A DNA stretch of 64,000 nt, from the NCBI GenBank assembly GCA_900472485.1, contig UCII01000023.1:30017-94016 (forward strand), given 5' to 3'. This document shows, piece by piece, positions 50,876-59,541 of this stretch. The stretch's first letter is position 1; each line of letters starts with the position of its first letter. This DNA comes from Hyphomicrobiales bacterium (GTDB lineage: Bacteria > Pseudomonadota > Alphaproteobacteria > Rhizobiales > Rhizobiaceae). The position numbers and the translations under genes were made by a program. The notes beneath the pieces were generated by a model. The model was not told the origin of the DNA. It saw only the letters and a list, made by a program, of their open reading frames with translations, and made no database searches.

Positions 50876-51131
50876 GCAGGAAATGGCCTGAAATCCAGCA
50901 AAACAAATGGTTTGTCGCCCAAATTCCACATGGTCCCATATGCGCCGGGGACCTCAGGATTTGACGCGACCGCGTATCAGAGCAGCCTTGCCGCGGCCAT
51001 GCAAGCGTCTACTGCATAATTCCTTAAATCGGGATCGATTTAGGAATAAAATTACGCAGCAGATCTAAAGCGCGATAGCGACCTTAACGCGCCCTATGTG
51101 GCGCGCAGTGCCGTGATGCAAAATTGCGATT
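50876..51131. other. Upstream part of the dnaK intergenic region
   Basis: The gap between PBP1A and dnaK totals 396 bases. Beyond the promoter it holds AT-rich blocks near 51020-51065 and no credible gene, repeat or terminator was recognised. Confidence 0.4.
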
Positions 51132-53552
51132 TTATCGACCGAGGATGACGTCGAGCAGCGAGGAGCGATGCGGCCGCGTGGTGGCGACCGGAGCGCCGCT
51201 ATCGCCGACATCGGCAGGCGGTATATCGCTGTCATAGGGGTTGGAGCTGTAGGGATTGGTATCGTCGGCCAGATTTGCCGGCGGCAGGTCCTGCGGATCC
51301 TCGTTGGCCGAGACCTGATTGACGATCTGCGGCTGGATCGGCTGCTGCGATGGCCTTTGCTGCAAGGTCGGCTGCTGGATCGGCTGTCCGCCGTCGGCCA
51401 CGCCGGAGATGATGTTGCCGATGGTGGTCGGCTGGTCGCCGTTCGGTCCTGTCTGCGCCATCGGCAGGCCGTTGTCGATGATCTGGCCGCCGCCGAAGAT
51501 TGGCGTCGGCGTGATGCCCTTATGGGCGGCAACCATGAATTCCTTCCATGCCTTTGCCGGCAGCCCGCCGCCGGTCACCTTGCGCATCGACTTGCCGTCG
51601 TCATTGCCGAACCAGACGCCTGTCGTCAGATGGCTCGTGAAGCCGACAAAAAGCGCATCGCGGAAGGATTGCGTCGTGCCCGACTTGCCGGCCGCCTGCC
51701 AGCCTGGAATGCGCGCGGCCTTGCCGGTGCCATTGGCGATGACGCCGGCCATCATGGCGTTCATGTTGGTGACGATATCCGGATTCAGCACGCGCTCCGA
51801 ATTGCCTGTATTGGTCTGGTAGAGCACCTTGCCGGAGGCGGTCGTTACCCTCGTGATGACATGCGGCGCCACTTTGTAGCCGCCGTTCATGAAAGTGACA
51901 TAGGCGGAGGTCAGCTCCAGCAGCGACACTTCGGAGGTGCCGAGCGCAATCGAGGCATTGGCCTGCAGGTCCGATTCGATACCGAGCCTGCGGGCGACCT
52001 TGATGACCTGATCCGGCCCGACCTCGGCGACGATCTGCGCGGCAACCGTGTTCAGCGATTTCGCGACGGCGGTGGCAAGCGTCACAGGGCCGCTGTAGCG
52101 CTGCTCGTAATTCTCCGGCGCCCAGTTGCCGATCTTGACCGGCATGTCGTTGCGGATCGAATTCGGCGTCAGGCCCATCTCAAGTGCTGCGGTATAGACG
52201 AACGGCTTGAAGGCGGAGCCAGGCTGGCGCTTGGCGGTGACAGCGCGGTTGAACTGGCTCTGCGCATAGTCGCGGCCGCCGACGAGCGCGCGGATGGCGC
52301 CCGTTGCATCGACGGAAACGAGGGAGGCCTGCGAGGCGTTCAGCTTCTTGCCTTCCTTTTCGAGCACGTCGCTCAGCGCCTTCTCGGCCTTTTCTTCGAG
52401 CGACATGTCGAGCGTGGTGTCGACGATCAGGTCTTCCTTGACGTCGCCGCCGATCAGCTTAGGGAGCTGGTCCATGACCATGTCGGCGACGTAATTCTCG
52501 GCGCCGCTCCAATAACTCTTCGATCGGGTCGGCGGCTGCGCCATCGCCGTCTTGATGTCGGATTCGCTGATGAAGCCCTGGTCGTGCATGGCCTGCAACA
52601 CTAGTTGCGCGCGGGCCTCGGCGGCGGCAGGATCGCGGGCCGGCGACAGCCGCGACGGCGCCTTCACCAGACCGGCAAGCATGGCGGCCTCGCCGAGATT
52701 GACGTCCTTGGCCGATTTATTGAAGTAACGCCGCGCCGCGGCCTCGACGCCATAGGCGTTGGAGCCAAAATAGACGCGGTTCAGGTACATCGTCAGGATC
52801 TGGTCCTTGGTGTACTTGTGCTCCAGCCACAGCGCCAGCAGCACTTCCTGCACCTTGCGCTCCAGCGTGCGGTCCGGCGAAAGGAACAGGTTCTTGGCGA
52901 GCTGTTGCGTGAGCGTCGAGCCGCCCTGCACGGCGTGGCCCGTCACGACATTTGTCACCATGGCGCGGGCAAGGCCGATCGGGTCGAAGCCGAAATGCGA
53001 ATAGAAGCGCCGATCCTCGATGGCGATGATGGCTTCCGGGATATAGGGCGACATGTCACCAAGCGCGACGGCTTCGCCGCCCGTCGTGCCGCGATTGGCG
53101 ATCAGGCTGCCGTCGAGATCGTTGATCTTCACATTCGGCGGCCGCTCCGGGATCGACCAGGTGCTGGCACTCGGCATGCGCGAGCCGTAGTAGGCGACAA
53201 GACCGGCAAGGCCGATGCCAGCCCAGAGGCAAAGCACGAGGCCCCAATAGATCGTCGAACGAATGAAGCCGAAAAAGCCGCGGCGCGGCGGTGCACGGCG
53301 CGCAGGTTTGCGGCGGCTGCGGGCGCGGGTGCGACGAGGCTTTGCGACCACGGGCTCATACTCGTCGTCTTCATCCTCTTCTTCGTCGGGTTCCGGCTCT
53401 TCATAGTATGTCTTGGAAGAAGATGAATATGCCTTGGCCGAACGCCTGCTGCCGACGATGCGTTCGCCGGCATTGAATCCGTCATCGCTGCGTTCCCGGC
53501 CGCTGGAAAAGGATGGTTCTATCCTCTGGCGTGATTTCTTCTTATCTGCCAT
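51132..53552 (-). CDS. Penicillin-binding protein 1A (bifunctional transglycosylase/transpeptidase)
   Basis: 806 residues. A class A PBP that polymerises and cross-links peptidoglycan. The basic cytoplasmic N-terminus (TRARSRRKPARRAPPRRGFF) and a membrane anchor (IYWGLVLCLWAGIGLAGLVAYYG) come first. The GT51 domain follows, with EDRRFYSHFGFD, GGSTLTQQLAKNLFLS and MYLNRVYFGSNAYGVEAAARRYF. The transpeptidase has SAFK in QPGSAFKPFVYTA, the S-x-N motif SLN in VAKSLNTVA, and KSGT in AAGKSGTTQSFRDA. A Pro/Gln/Asn-rich tail is typical of alphaproteobacterial members. There is no upstream gene in the same direction, so it is probably transcribed alone. Confidence 0.95.
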   Translation of the reverse strand: MADKKKSRQRIEPSFSSGRERSDDGFNAGERIVGSRRSAKAYSSSSKTYYEEPEPDEEEDEDDEYEPVVAKPRRTRARSRRKPARRAPPRRGFFGFIRSTIYWGLVLCLWAGIGLAGLVAYYGSRMPSASTWSIPERPPNVKINDLDGSLIANRGTTGGEAVALGDMSPYIPEAIIAIEDRRFYSHFGFDPIGLARAMVTNVVTGHAVQGGSTLTQQLAKNLFLSPDRTLERKVQEVLLALWLEHKYTKDQILTMYLNRVYFGSNAYGVEAAARRYFNKSAKDVNLGEAAMLAGLVKAPSRLSPARDPAAAEARAQLVLQAMHDQGFISESDIKTAMAQPPTRSKSYWSGAENYVADMVMDQLPKLIGGDVKEDLIVDTTLDMSLEEKAEKALSDVLEKEGKKLNASQASLVSVDATGAIRALVGGRDYAQSQFNRAVTAKRQPGSAFKPFVYTAALEMGLTPNSIRNDMPVKIGNWAPENYEQRYSGPVTLATAVAKSLNTVAAQIVAEVGPDQVIKVARRLGIESDLQANASIALGTSEVSLLELTSAYVTFMNGGYKVAPHVITRVTTASGKVLYQTNTGNSERVLNPDIVTNMNAMMAGVIANGTGKAARIPGWQAAGKSGTTQSFRDALFVGFTSHLTTGVWFGNDDGKSMRKVTGGGLPAKAWKEFMVAAHKGITPTPIFGGGQIIDNGLPMAQTGPNGDQPTTIGNIISGVADGGQPIQQPTLQQRPSQQPIQPQIVNQVSANEDPQDLPPANLADDTNPYSSNPYDSDIPPADVGDSGAPVATTRPHRSSLLDVILGR

Positions 53553-53888
53553 TGCCGGCCGGTCGTACCTCGGTGCCCTTGTAATCCATGTCTTCTATCA
53601 GGCTGACTACGGGAGCGGTAGAAATCTTTGAGCCTGCTCCGTCGCCTGGGTGGCGCGCGCCCGAAAACCGTCATTGGCTTTCAAGGCGTAGCAACCCGCT
53701 ATTCGTCCACGCACCCCTCGTGAAGACATCAAGTCCCGCCTGAACTGTAAATGCGGCGATTTAAGGAGGGATTAAGAACATTCCGGTCCGCATTGTCGCT
53801 GTCTTCGCCCGGCGTCCGCCAGGCGTGTGCACGGAACTTTTCGCTATCCTGAGCATTATTCCCTCATAAAACGATAGAGGGCGAACCT
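53553..53888. other. Intergenic region before the small genes
   Basis: A 336-base divergent gap between PBP1A and the first small gene, presumably holding both promoters. A TTTAAGGAGGGATTAAG stretch near 53760 looks like a ribosome binding site, but no start codon with a usable frame follows it. Confidence 0.4.
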
Positions 53889-54077
53889 ATGAGTTCATTG
53901 CTGAAGATAGAGGAAGTTGTAGAGAGCAAGCTGCGGGAGGTCTGGAGCGTCGAGGATTTCGCCCGGCGTCATCGGATTTGCAAGGAGGAGGAAGCCCGGC
54001 TGAAAAAGCTGTTTGGCGACTTCGCAACGAAGCAGGAATTGCTCTCAAACGCGCAAAGGCCGCCCCAATTTCGTTGA
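53889..54077 (+). CDS. Small hypothetical protein (62 aa), acid/base-rich helix
   Basis: 62 residues, predicted mostly helical and highly charged (LLKIEEVVESKLREVWSVEDFARRHRICKEEEARLKKLFGD). No family recognised. Start ATG 53889 is preceded by GAGGG seven bases upstream. The local pattern EDFARRHRICKEEEARLKKLFG reads like a helix-turn-helix-type DNA-binding segment, but this is only a visual impression. It is the first of three very small genes in the same direction. Confidence 0.6.
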   Translation: MSSLLKIEEVVESKLREVWSVEDFARRHRICKEEEARLKKLFGDFATKQELLSNAQRPPQFR

Positions 54078-54163
54078 TGGGTCGCTGAAAGGATTTGGCA
54101 GGCCGGCGCGATGTTTCGTGGGCTGCTGCGGCCGAAGGATTCGCAGCGGAGGAGGCTACGCCA

Positions 54164-54286
54164 ATGTGGACACGTTTCGAATTGTGGCTGGTCGACCAGA
54201 TCGACCGAATATTCGGCCTCGAACGGCTTGCACGCCGTGCCGGTTTTTCCCCGGATGAGGCGAAGCGGATCGCACGTGAAAAATAG
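54164..54286 (+). CDS. Very small hypothetical protein (40 aa)
   Basis: 40 residues (MWTRFELWLVDQIDRIFGLE, then a basic half with LARRAGFSPDEAKRIAREK), an amphipathic N-terminal helix and charged tail. The start ATG 54164 is preceded by GGAGGAGG eight bases upstream, stronger than for most neighbours, which argues for real translation. The longer frame from 54095 has no such support. Function unknown; membrane-peripheral binding is a possibility from the Trp/Phe/Leu-rich face. Confidence 0.55.
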   Translation: MWTRFELWLVDQIDRIFGLERLARRAGFSPDEAKRIAREK

Positions 54287-54517
54287 TTCGCCCGTGCGGC
54301 TTCAGTTATCCGCAGCCATGTCCGTTCTCCTGAAATTACAGGATAGCACCTCGCTTGCCTCCATACAGAGCGAGGCTGCCACCCGGATGCGTCGCTACTT
54401 CGCGAGGCGCACGCAATCTTCCATATTTTCGAATGGGCTGATCAAGGTTATAGTGAGGCATGTGGCCGTCTTGAAGGGCGGTTCCAAGTAATTGGTAGCG
54501 CGTGAGGAGGAGTGTTC

Positions 54518-54760
54518 ATGCGACACATCAAATGGAGCAATCCAATCGAGGTCGGTTTTGCTCAGGGTACGTTCCAGGTCGTCACGGGCCCGTCCGAGGC
54601 TCTCAATTGCATGGCCAATCTCTGGCCTGACCGGCGTGGTCCGCTCTATGTGGCGGCACGAAGCCTTTGCCGAGCTGCCATTGATGGCCGCAAATCCGCC
54701 GAAGAGGCACGGGAAATGTTCATCTCGGCGACACGGGAAGCGCATCTCAAGATGCATTGA
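54518..54760 (+). CDS. DUF982 domain-containing protein
   Basis: 80 residues. DUF982 proteins are small and largely restricted to rhizobia, often present in many copies, function unknown. Family marks seen: an aromatic/basic opening, VVTGPSEALNCMANLWPDRRGPLYVAARSLCRAAIDGRKSAEEAREMFISATREAHL. The start is ATG 54518 with GAGGAGGA seven bases upstream. A GTG six bases earlier is too close to that site. It is the third in the small-gene run. Confidence 0.88.
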   Translation: MRHIKWSNPIEVGFAQGTFQVVTGPSEALNCMANLWPDRRGPLYVAARSLCRAAIDGRKSAEEAREMFISATREAHLKMH

Positions 54761-54925
54761 AGCATGCCGCTACCATCGAAGATTGACCGTCCAAATCTTG
54801 CGAACCGGCGAAAGCGCGGCAGAAGTCGAAAGTTTTGGGCGCGTGTTTTTCCATGAAAGCATCTCTTGAGTGCAGCTCCCGCATGGTGGCGAGCGCATTC
54901 TTCTCGGAGGCGATAGATCTCATCA

Positions 54926-54960
54926 AAAAGGCCGGCGACTTTCAAAGTCGCCGGCCTTTT
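54926..54960. terminator. Bidirectional terminator
   Basis: Near-perfect 17-bp stem AAAAGGCCGGCGACTTT / AAAGTCGCCGGCCTTTT around one base (54926-54942, 54944-54960). A/T tails on both sides suit termination in both directions: of the SH3-domain gene on minus and of any plus-strand transcript from the small genes. Confidence 0.88.
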
Positions 54961-54989
54961 GGCTTTTCAGGCTTTGGCAGGGCTGTCCG

Positions 54990-55868
54990 TCAGCGATTCG
55001 AGCCTCTCACGGACATCCGGCAATTGGGCTCCGACGCGGGGCATGGATCCCGATGATCGGGGCTGTAGGGTCCTGGTTGGCCGGCGTTGGGCCGCGGATT
55101 GTTCTGCGGCTGCGGCTGCGGCTGAGGCTGAGGTTGAGCCTGCTGCGGTTCCGGGCGCGGGCGGTTGTCCGGACGATTATTGTCCGGGCGATTGTTGTCG
55201 CGCTGGCGGTCCGGCCGGTTACCCCAGTCCTGGTTGTTGTCGGGGCGCTGTCTGCCCCAATCGCGATTGCCATCACGTTGCCTATCCCAGTCGCGATCAC
55301 GATCGGGCCGGCGATCCCAGTTGCGGTCCGGTTGGTTGCTCCAGTCCGAGCCGCGATCCCAATCGCGGTTGCGATCCGGACGACGGTCCCAATTGCGGTC
55401 CGGCCCGTTATCCCAGCCGGGGGAATTGCGGTCCCAGCCGCTGTCCGGGCGGCGATCGACCCAGCCCGGGCCGCGGCGCCAACGGTCGCGGTCACGATAG
55501 AAGTCGCGGCCGCGATAATAGCGACCCCAGTAGTCGTCGAAGTTGAAGACGACCGTCGGAATGCCGAGCGGGCGGTAATATTGCGGACCGACATAGATGC
55601 GGCGTGACTGGTAGGTCGCCTGGATATAACGGCCGGCAACCCATCCGCGGCCGCCATAGAAGGAGACATCGCACCACGGCGTATCGTTAAGACAGCCATT
55701 GATCTGAAGCGGTACACCGACGGGGATCATCGTCACCGCCGGATAGGCAGTGCTCGGGCCCGACCGCATATTGACGTTGGCGGTGGCAAAGCCTTCCGCC
55801 GCTTCCGCGATGGCCGGCAGCGCCACGAGCGCCGCCAGAATACCCGCCGCAAGAATCTTGAACCTCAT
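54990..55868 (-). CDS. Secreted SH3-domain protein with Arg/Asp/Trp/Asn-rich low-complexity tail
   Basis: 292 residues. A signal peptide (MRFKILAAGILAALVALPAIAEA) is followed by one SH3b domain (ATANVNMRSGPSTAYPAVTMIPVGVPLQINGCLNDTPWCDVSFYGGRGWVAGRYIQ), with a probable Cys pair. After residue ~110 it changes to ~130 residues of repeats built from RPDRNWDRR, DRDWDR and RQRDNNRPDN. A QPQPQPQPQ stretch and a short Cys-containing tail (PCPASEPNCRMS) follow. The repeats have high positive and negative charge with Trp every ~10 residues. It could bind peptidoglycan or polysaccharide; no function is known. Confidence 0.82.
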   Translation of the reverse strand: MRFKILAAGILAALVALPAIAEAAEGFATANVNMRSGPSTAYPAVTMIPVGVPLQINGCLNDTPWCDVSFYGGRGWVAGRYIQATYQSRRIYVGPQYYRPLGIPTVVFNFDDYWGRYYRGRDFYRDRDRWRRGPGWVDRRPDSGWDRNSPGWDNGPDRNWDRRPDRNRDWDRGSDWSNQPDRNWDRRPDRDRDWDRQRDGNRDWGRQRPDNNQDWGNRPDRQRDNNRPDNNRPDNRPRPEPQQAQPQPQPQPQPQNNPRPNAGQPGPYSPDHRDPCPASEPNCRMSVRGSNR

Positions 55869-56567
55869 AGATTACTCTCCCTTTGCGCAGCCATGCCGCG
55901 AAATCGCTGCCCGGCGCCTGTTCCGCTGTCGTGCGCCTACCCCGGCGCTCTTCGGTAAGACTTTCCAAATTCGGCAAGATAAAGGCCTAGCGCTGCACGG
56001 AATCTGATAGGATTCCATGATGCCTCTTCAATCTTTGCATGTGTTATAAAAGTAATTGCATGAATGCAGCTTGAACGGCTCACGTCGAAACTAAAATGCT
56101 GCCTCTCGAACTCCGCCGATAAAGCCCGCCAGACTTAGCCGCCATCGCCAGAACCTTGCCCGTGAAGGGCAGGTTTTCGCCAGGCTTGCCTATCCTCATC
56201 GGCGTTATCGATGTGGCAGCATCGACTGCTTCAAGAGCTTTTTCGAGGAAACTAAAAAGCGGCCTTGAAATTGCCACCTTACCCTCTCATATACTCTTCA
56301 GTCATGCAGCCGATGGGCGCTGGCGCGCTGGAAAGCGAGCCGTTTGGTCCGTCGATATCATGGAAGCAGCGTTAACTCTTCGTTGACCTTTCATGATCAA
56401 TCTGGCTGCAGTTCCGCCCTTGCCTTTGACCACGGATGTACTGGCACTGATGTGAAGGCGGATGGCGAAAGGCCGGATCATTCCGGCCTTTTTGTTTTTT
56501 GGCGATGGCGTGCTTCCGGCGAAAGCGGAGTGCGCCATTTTCATTTTCGACTCTTTCGCGTGACAAA
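55869..56567. other. Long intergenic region with an isolated terminator
   Basis: About 700 bases without a convincing gene. A plus-strand terminator at 56468-56494 (AAAGGCCGGA / TTCCGGCCTT then TTTTTGTTTTTT) has no recognisable protein gene before it. TTGACC at 56383 could be a -35 element, but the -10 is poor. A short non-coding transcript of about 90-110 nt ending there is possible. Short open frames in the region lack ribosome binding sites and family features. Confidence 0.45.
56468..56494 (+). terminator. Strong plus-strand terminator with no upstream gene
   Basis: Stem AAGGCCGGA / TTCCGGCCTT with a 3-4 base loop and a long T-rich tail. Because no plus-strand coding sequence precedes it, it marks a candidate small RNA 3' end. 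Confidence 0.75.
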
Positions 56568-56597
56568 AGAAAAACCGCCGCAGATGACTGCGGCGGC
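56568..56597 (-). terminator. Rho-independent terminator after the outer-membrane efflux gene
   Basis: Minus-strand stem CCGCCGCAG / CTGCGGCGG with a 4-base loop and TTTTTC tail, about 40 bases beyond the stop codon. Confidence 0.88.
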
Positions 56598-56638
56598 TTT
56601 GCATTTTAAGCGATGCGCCCGCCAGGCGGGCGATATCC

Positions 56639-58102
56639 TTAGTTCGCCTTCTTGGCCGAAACCTTGACAACCTTGGCCTTGGCCGGAGCCTGAGCAATGG
56701 TTGCCTTGCTGGCCGGGACATAACCTGCGCCGATGTTGACGTTCAGCGAGATATAGTCGAGAGCGCTCTGTTGGACAGCCTGCGCCAGGCTCTGCTGGGC
56801 AGCGGTCACGTTACGCTGGGCATCGAGAACATCGAGCAGCGAGGATGCGCCGTCCTTGTAGCTTGCCGTCGAGAGCTGCAGGGCTTCCTGGTAGGACTTG
56901 ACCTGAGCCTGCAGCGCAGAGACTGTCTGTGCGTCGCGGCTGACCGCCGAGAGCGCGTTCTCAACATCTTCGATTGCCGAGCGTACCGTCGATTGCCAGG
57001 CGAGATAGTTTTCGCGGCTCGTCGATTCCGCACTCTTGACGCCGGCGCGCAGGGCGCCGCCATCGAAGATCGGCAGGTTCAGCGACGGGCCGAAGGACCA
57101 GGTGGTCAGGCCGCCGCTTGCCGACGAAGTATGGATATAGGTCGGCGAAATCGAGCCGCTGAGCGTGATCGACGGGAAGAGCTTGGCTTCGGCCACGCCG
57201 ATCTGGGCCGTCGAGGCTGCAAGGGTCCGTTCAGCAACGCGAATATCCGGGCGATTGCGGATGAGGTCGGCGGGAACGCCGGTGCGAACGCTGCCGCGGA
57301 AGATCGGCTGTCTGCCGCCGCCCTGCATCTGCGCAATGATCGTCGATGAGGGAACGTTGAGCAACGTCGCGATATGATGCACCTGCTGACGATAGCTGAT
57401 TTCATAACCAGGTACCAGTGCCAGCGTCTGGTTGACGAGGCCTTCGGCTTGAACCACGTCGAGGCGGGATGCCGCACCGGCTTCGAGCTGGAATTTGGTC
57501 AGCGAAAGCGTGTCGCGCCGCGACTTCAGGTTTTCCTGAGCGATCGAAATGAGCGCCTGGTAATAGCGGGCATTGACGTAGCTGTTGGCGAGATCCTGCA
57601 GATAGGTCAGACGCTGGACGTCGACGGTGGAGTAGGCGGCGTCGAGCGAGGCGTTGGCGCTTTCCGTTGCGCGGCGATACTGACCCCAGAGGTCGAGCAG
57701 CCAGGAAGCCGAAGCTGTGCCCGTCGTCGTGTTCCGTCGTCCAGCTGAGCTTGATACTCTCGAGCCACCTTTCTGGCCGCTGGTCGTGTTGTCGCCGGAG
57801 ACGGTGAGGCTCGGGAGACCGCCTGCACCGGCGGTGACGACGGCAGCTTCCGCCTGGTTGATGCGTTCCAGTGCCTGCTGGATGGTAAGGTTCTGGGCAA
57901 GTCCCTGTGCGGCGAAGGCATTCAGCTTGGAGTCGCCGAAAGCGGTCCACCATTGCGAGCCGGCAATATCGCCGTTCGCCTTCGTACCGCCCTCCGAGAA
58001 TTTGGCCGGGAGAGGCATTTCCGGTGGCTTATGGTCTGGGCCGCTGACGCAGCCTGCCAAAACAAGCAGCAGGGCGGGGGCGGCAGTACGAATGGAAACC
58101 AT
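56639..58102 (-). CDS. Outer-membrane efflux factor, NodT family lipoprotein
   Basis: 487 residues. A lipoprotein signal (lipobox LAGC, Cys18) and the two-repeat TolC/OprM helical architecture are present: LNAFAAQGLAQNLTIQQALERINQAEAAVVTAGAGGLPSLTVSG and RNRPDIRVAERTLAASTAQIGVAEAKLFPSITLSGSI are the diagnostic helices. It is the outer-membrane channel of an RND-type efflux pump (AcrA/AcrB-like partners). No membrane-fusion or RND gene is adjacent, so it is an orphan channel or serves a distant pump. The start is ATG 58102; a TTG five codons earlier is less likely. A Lys-rich tail (KAKVVKVSAKKAN) ends it. Confidence 0.92.
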   Translation of the reverse strand: MVSIRTAAPALLLVLAGCVSGPDHKPPEMPLPAKFSEGGTKANGDIAGSQWWTAFGDSKLNAFAAQGLAQNLTIQQALERINQAEAAVVTAGAGGLPSLTVSGDNTTSGQKGGSRVSSSAGRRNTTTGTASASWLLDLWGQYRRATESANASLDAAYSTVDVQRLTYLQDLANSYVNARYYQALISIAQENLKSRRDTLSLTKFQLEAGAASRLDVVQAEGLVNQTLALVPGYEISYRQQVHHIATLLNVPSSTIIAQMQGGGRQPIFRGSVRTGVPADLIRNRPDIRVAERTLAASTAQIGVAEAKLFPSITLSGSISPTYIHTSSASGGLTTWSFGPSLNLPIFDGGALRAGVKSAESTSRENYLAWQSTVRSAIEDVENALSAVSRDAQTVSALQAQVKSYQEALQLSTASYKDGASSLLDVLDAQRNVTAAQQSLAQAVQQSALDYISLNVNIGAGYVPASKATIAQAPAKAKVVKVSAKKAN

Positions 58103-58454
58103 CACATTGTCCCACAATTCAATTTACTGATTCAGTGTCTTTTGACGGAGTCGACATGACTCCATGTTCCGGCGCTCCAGTCTTACGCAATACAAACAAT
58201 GACCCGAAGCGGTCGGCGTCAATCTAGCAACGAGTTTTGCAATAGCACAGTGGCTTTTACGAATTCTCGGCTGCGAACATATGTGGGATCGGCCGAAATA
58301 TCAGCTTATCGGTAAAAAAAATCTGAAGTGTTGCAAAAAACATACCCTCGCATCTGCAATCAAGGGATGTGAACGGCGCAAAGCTTCGCTGACGCCGCAA
58401 CTTAAGGGAAGTCCTGGCGTGTCGATTCAGCCAAACGACCGTTCACACGGTCTC
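58103..58454. other. Upstream region of the efflux-factor gene
   Basis: 352 bases between the efflux-factor start and the purC stop. It holds the operator-like palindrome at 58147-58163 and AT-rich promoter-like DNA near 58170-58340. Nothing else is recognised. Confidence 0.45.
58147..58163. promoter_or_regulatory. Operator-like palindrome before the efflux-factor gene
   Basis: Perfect dyad GGAGTC-N5-GACTCC 45 bases upstream of the start codon. Dyads of this size and place are typical of TetR/MarR-type repressor sites for efflux genes. No repressor gene is adjacent. Confidence 0.5.
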
Positions 58455-59420
58455 TTAAGGGAAATAGCGGGCGAGGCTTGCGCGAACCCGGTCGCGCGGT
58501 GTCGCGCTGTGATCGTCGGGCACGAAAGCAGTGCCCGTAATCGCTTCGTAAGCGCGGATATAGACCTTGGATGTCTGTTCGATGAGGTCGCTCGGAATCT
58601 CCGGAATCTCGTCCTTGTAAGGATCGCAGCGCTCCGTGACCCAGGCGCGGACGAAATCCTTATCGAAGCTTTCCGGGCGCGCGCCCTTTTCGAATCTGTC
58701 CTGATAGCTGCCGGCCAGCCAGTAGCGGCTGCTGTCAGGCGTATGGATCTCGTCGGCAAGGATGATGGTGCCGTTTTCATCAGTCCCGAACTCATATTTG
58801 GTATCGACGAGGATCAGCCCCCGCTTGCGGGCGATGTCTTGCCCGCGCGCGAACAGGGCAAAAGCGTAATTTGTCAGCGTCTGCCACTGCTCTTTTGTCA
58901 CAAGCCCGTGCTCGACAATCTGGGTCGGCGTCAGTGGCTCATCATGGCCGCCGTCGAATTCCTTGCTCGTCGGCGTGATGATCGGCTCGGGCAGGATCTG
59001 GTTGTCGCGCATGCCATCCGGGAGCGTGATGCCATACATCTCGCGCTGACCCTTTTTATAGAGCGTCAGAACCGAGGTGCCCGTGGTGCCGGCGAGATAG
59101 CCGCGAACGACGACCTCGACGGGCAGGATATTCAGCCGCTTTCCGACGACGACGTTCGGGTCCGGATAGTCGATGACGTGGTTCGGGCAGATATCGCGTG
59201 TCTGTTCGAACCAGTAGCGGGCCGTCTGCGTCAGCACCTGACCCTTATAGGGGATGCAGGTGAGGATACGGTCGAAGGCGCTCAACCGATCGGTACTGAT
59301 GATGATGCGGCTGCCATCGGGCAGATCGTAATTCTCGCGCACCTTGCCGCGATAGTAGTTGGGCAATTCTGGGAAATGGGCTTCGGAGAGAATTCGCAAC
59401 GCGTCCACCAACAGGCTCAT
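58455..59420 (-). CDS. purC: Phosphoribosylaminoimidazolesuccinocarboxamide (SAICAR) synthase
   Basis: 321 residues. ATP-dependent purine synthesis step joining CAIR and aspartate. It opens with LPNYYRGKVRENYDLPDGSRIIISTDRLSAFD, and the family's RLNILPVEVVVRGYLAGT and LILVDTKYEFGTDENG.IILADEIHTPDSSRYW are intact. It is of the long (eukaryote-like) PurC subgroup that includes extra C-terminal residues. Rhizobia often keep a second purC in the purSQL cluster; this copy stands apart from other pur genes. Confidence 0.95.
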   Translation of the reverse strand: MSLLVDALRILSEAHFPELPNYYRGKVRENYDLPDGSRIIISTDRLSAFDRILTCIPYKGQVLTQTARYWFEQTRDICPNHVIDYPDPNVVVGKRLNILPVEVVVRGYLAGTTGTSVLTLYKKGQREMYGITLPDGMRDNQILPEPIITPTSKEFDGGHDEPLTPTQIVEHGLVTKEQWQTLTNYAFALFARGQDIARKRGLILVDTKYEFGTDENGTIILADEIHTPDSSRYWLAGSYQDRFEKGARPESFDKDFVRAWVTERCDPYKDEIPEIPSDLIEQTSKVYIRAYEAITGTAFVPDDHSATPRDRVRASLARYFP

Positions 59421-59541
59421 GCATCCGCCCTGCGGATGCTTCTTGAGCGGACCCTTAGCGCATTGCAGCCGGAATCGGAACGATTTTCACATATAATAAT
59501 ATGTAAACGGCTTCATTCGTCGGTTGCGGGCGCGAAACGTG

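Noticed and set aside
56156..56386. 76-residue frame in the long intergenic region
   Set aside because: No ribosome binding site and no conserved feature; the terminator downstream starts ~80 bases later and fits an RNA better.
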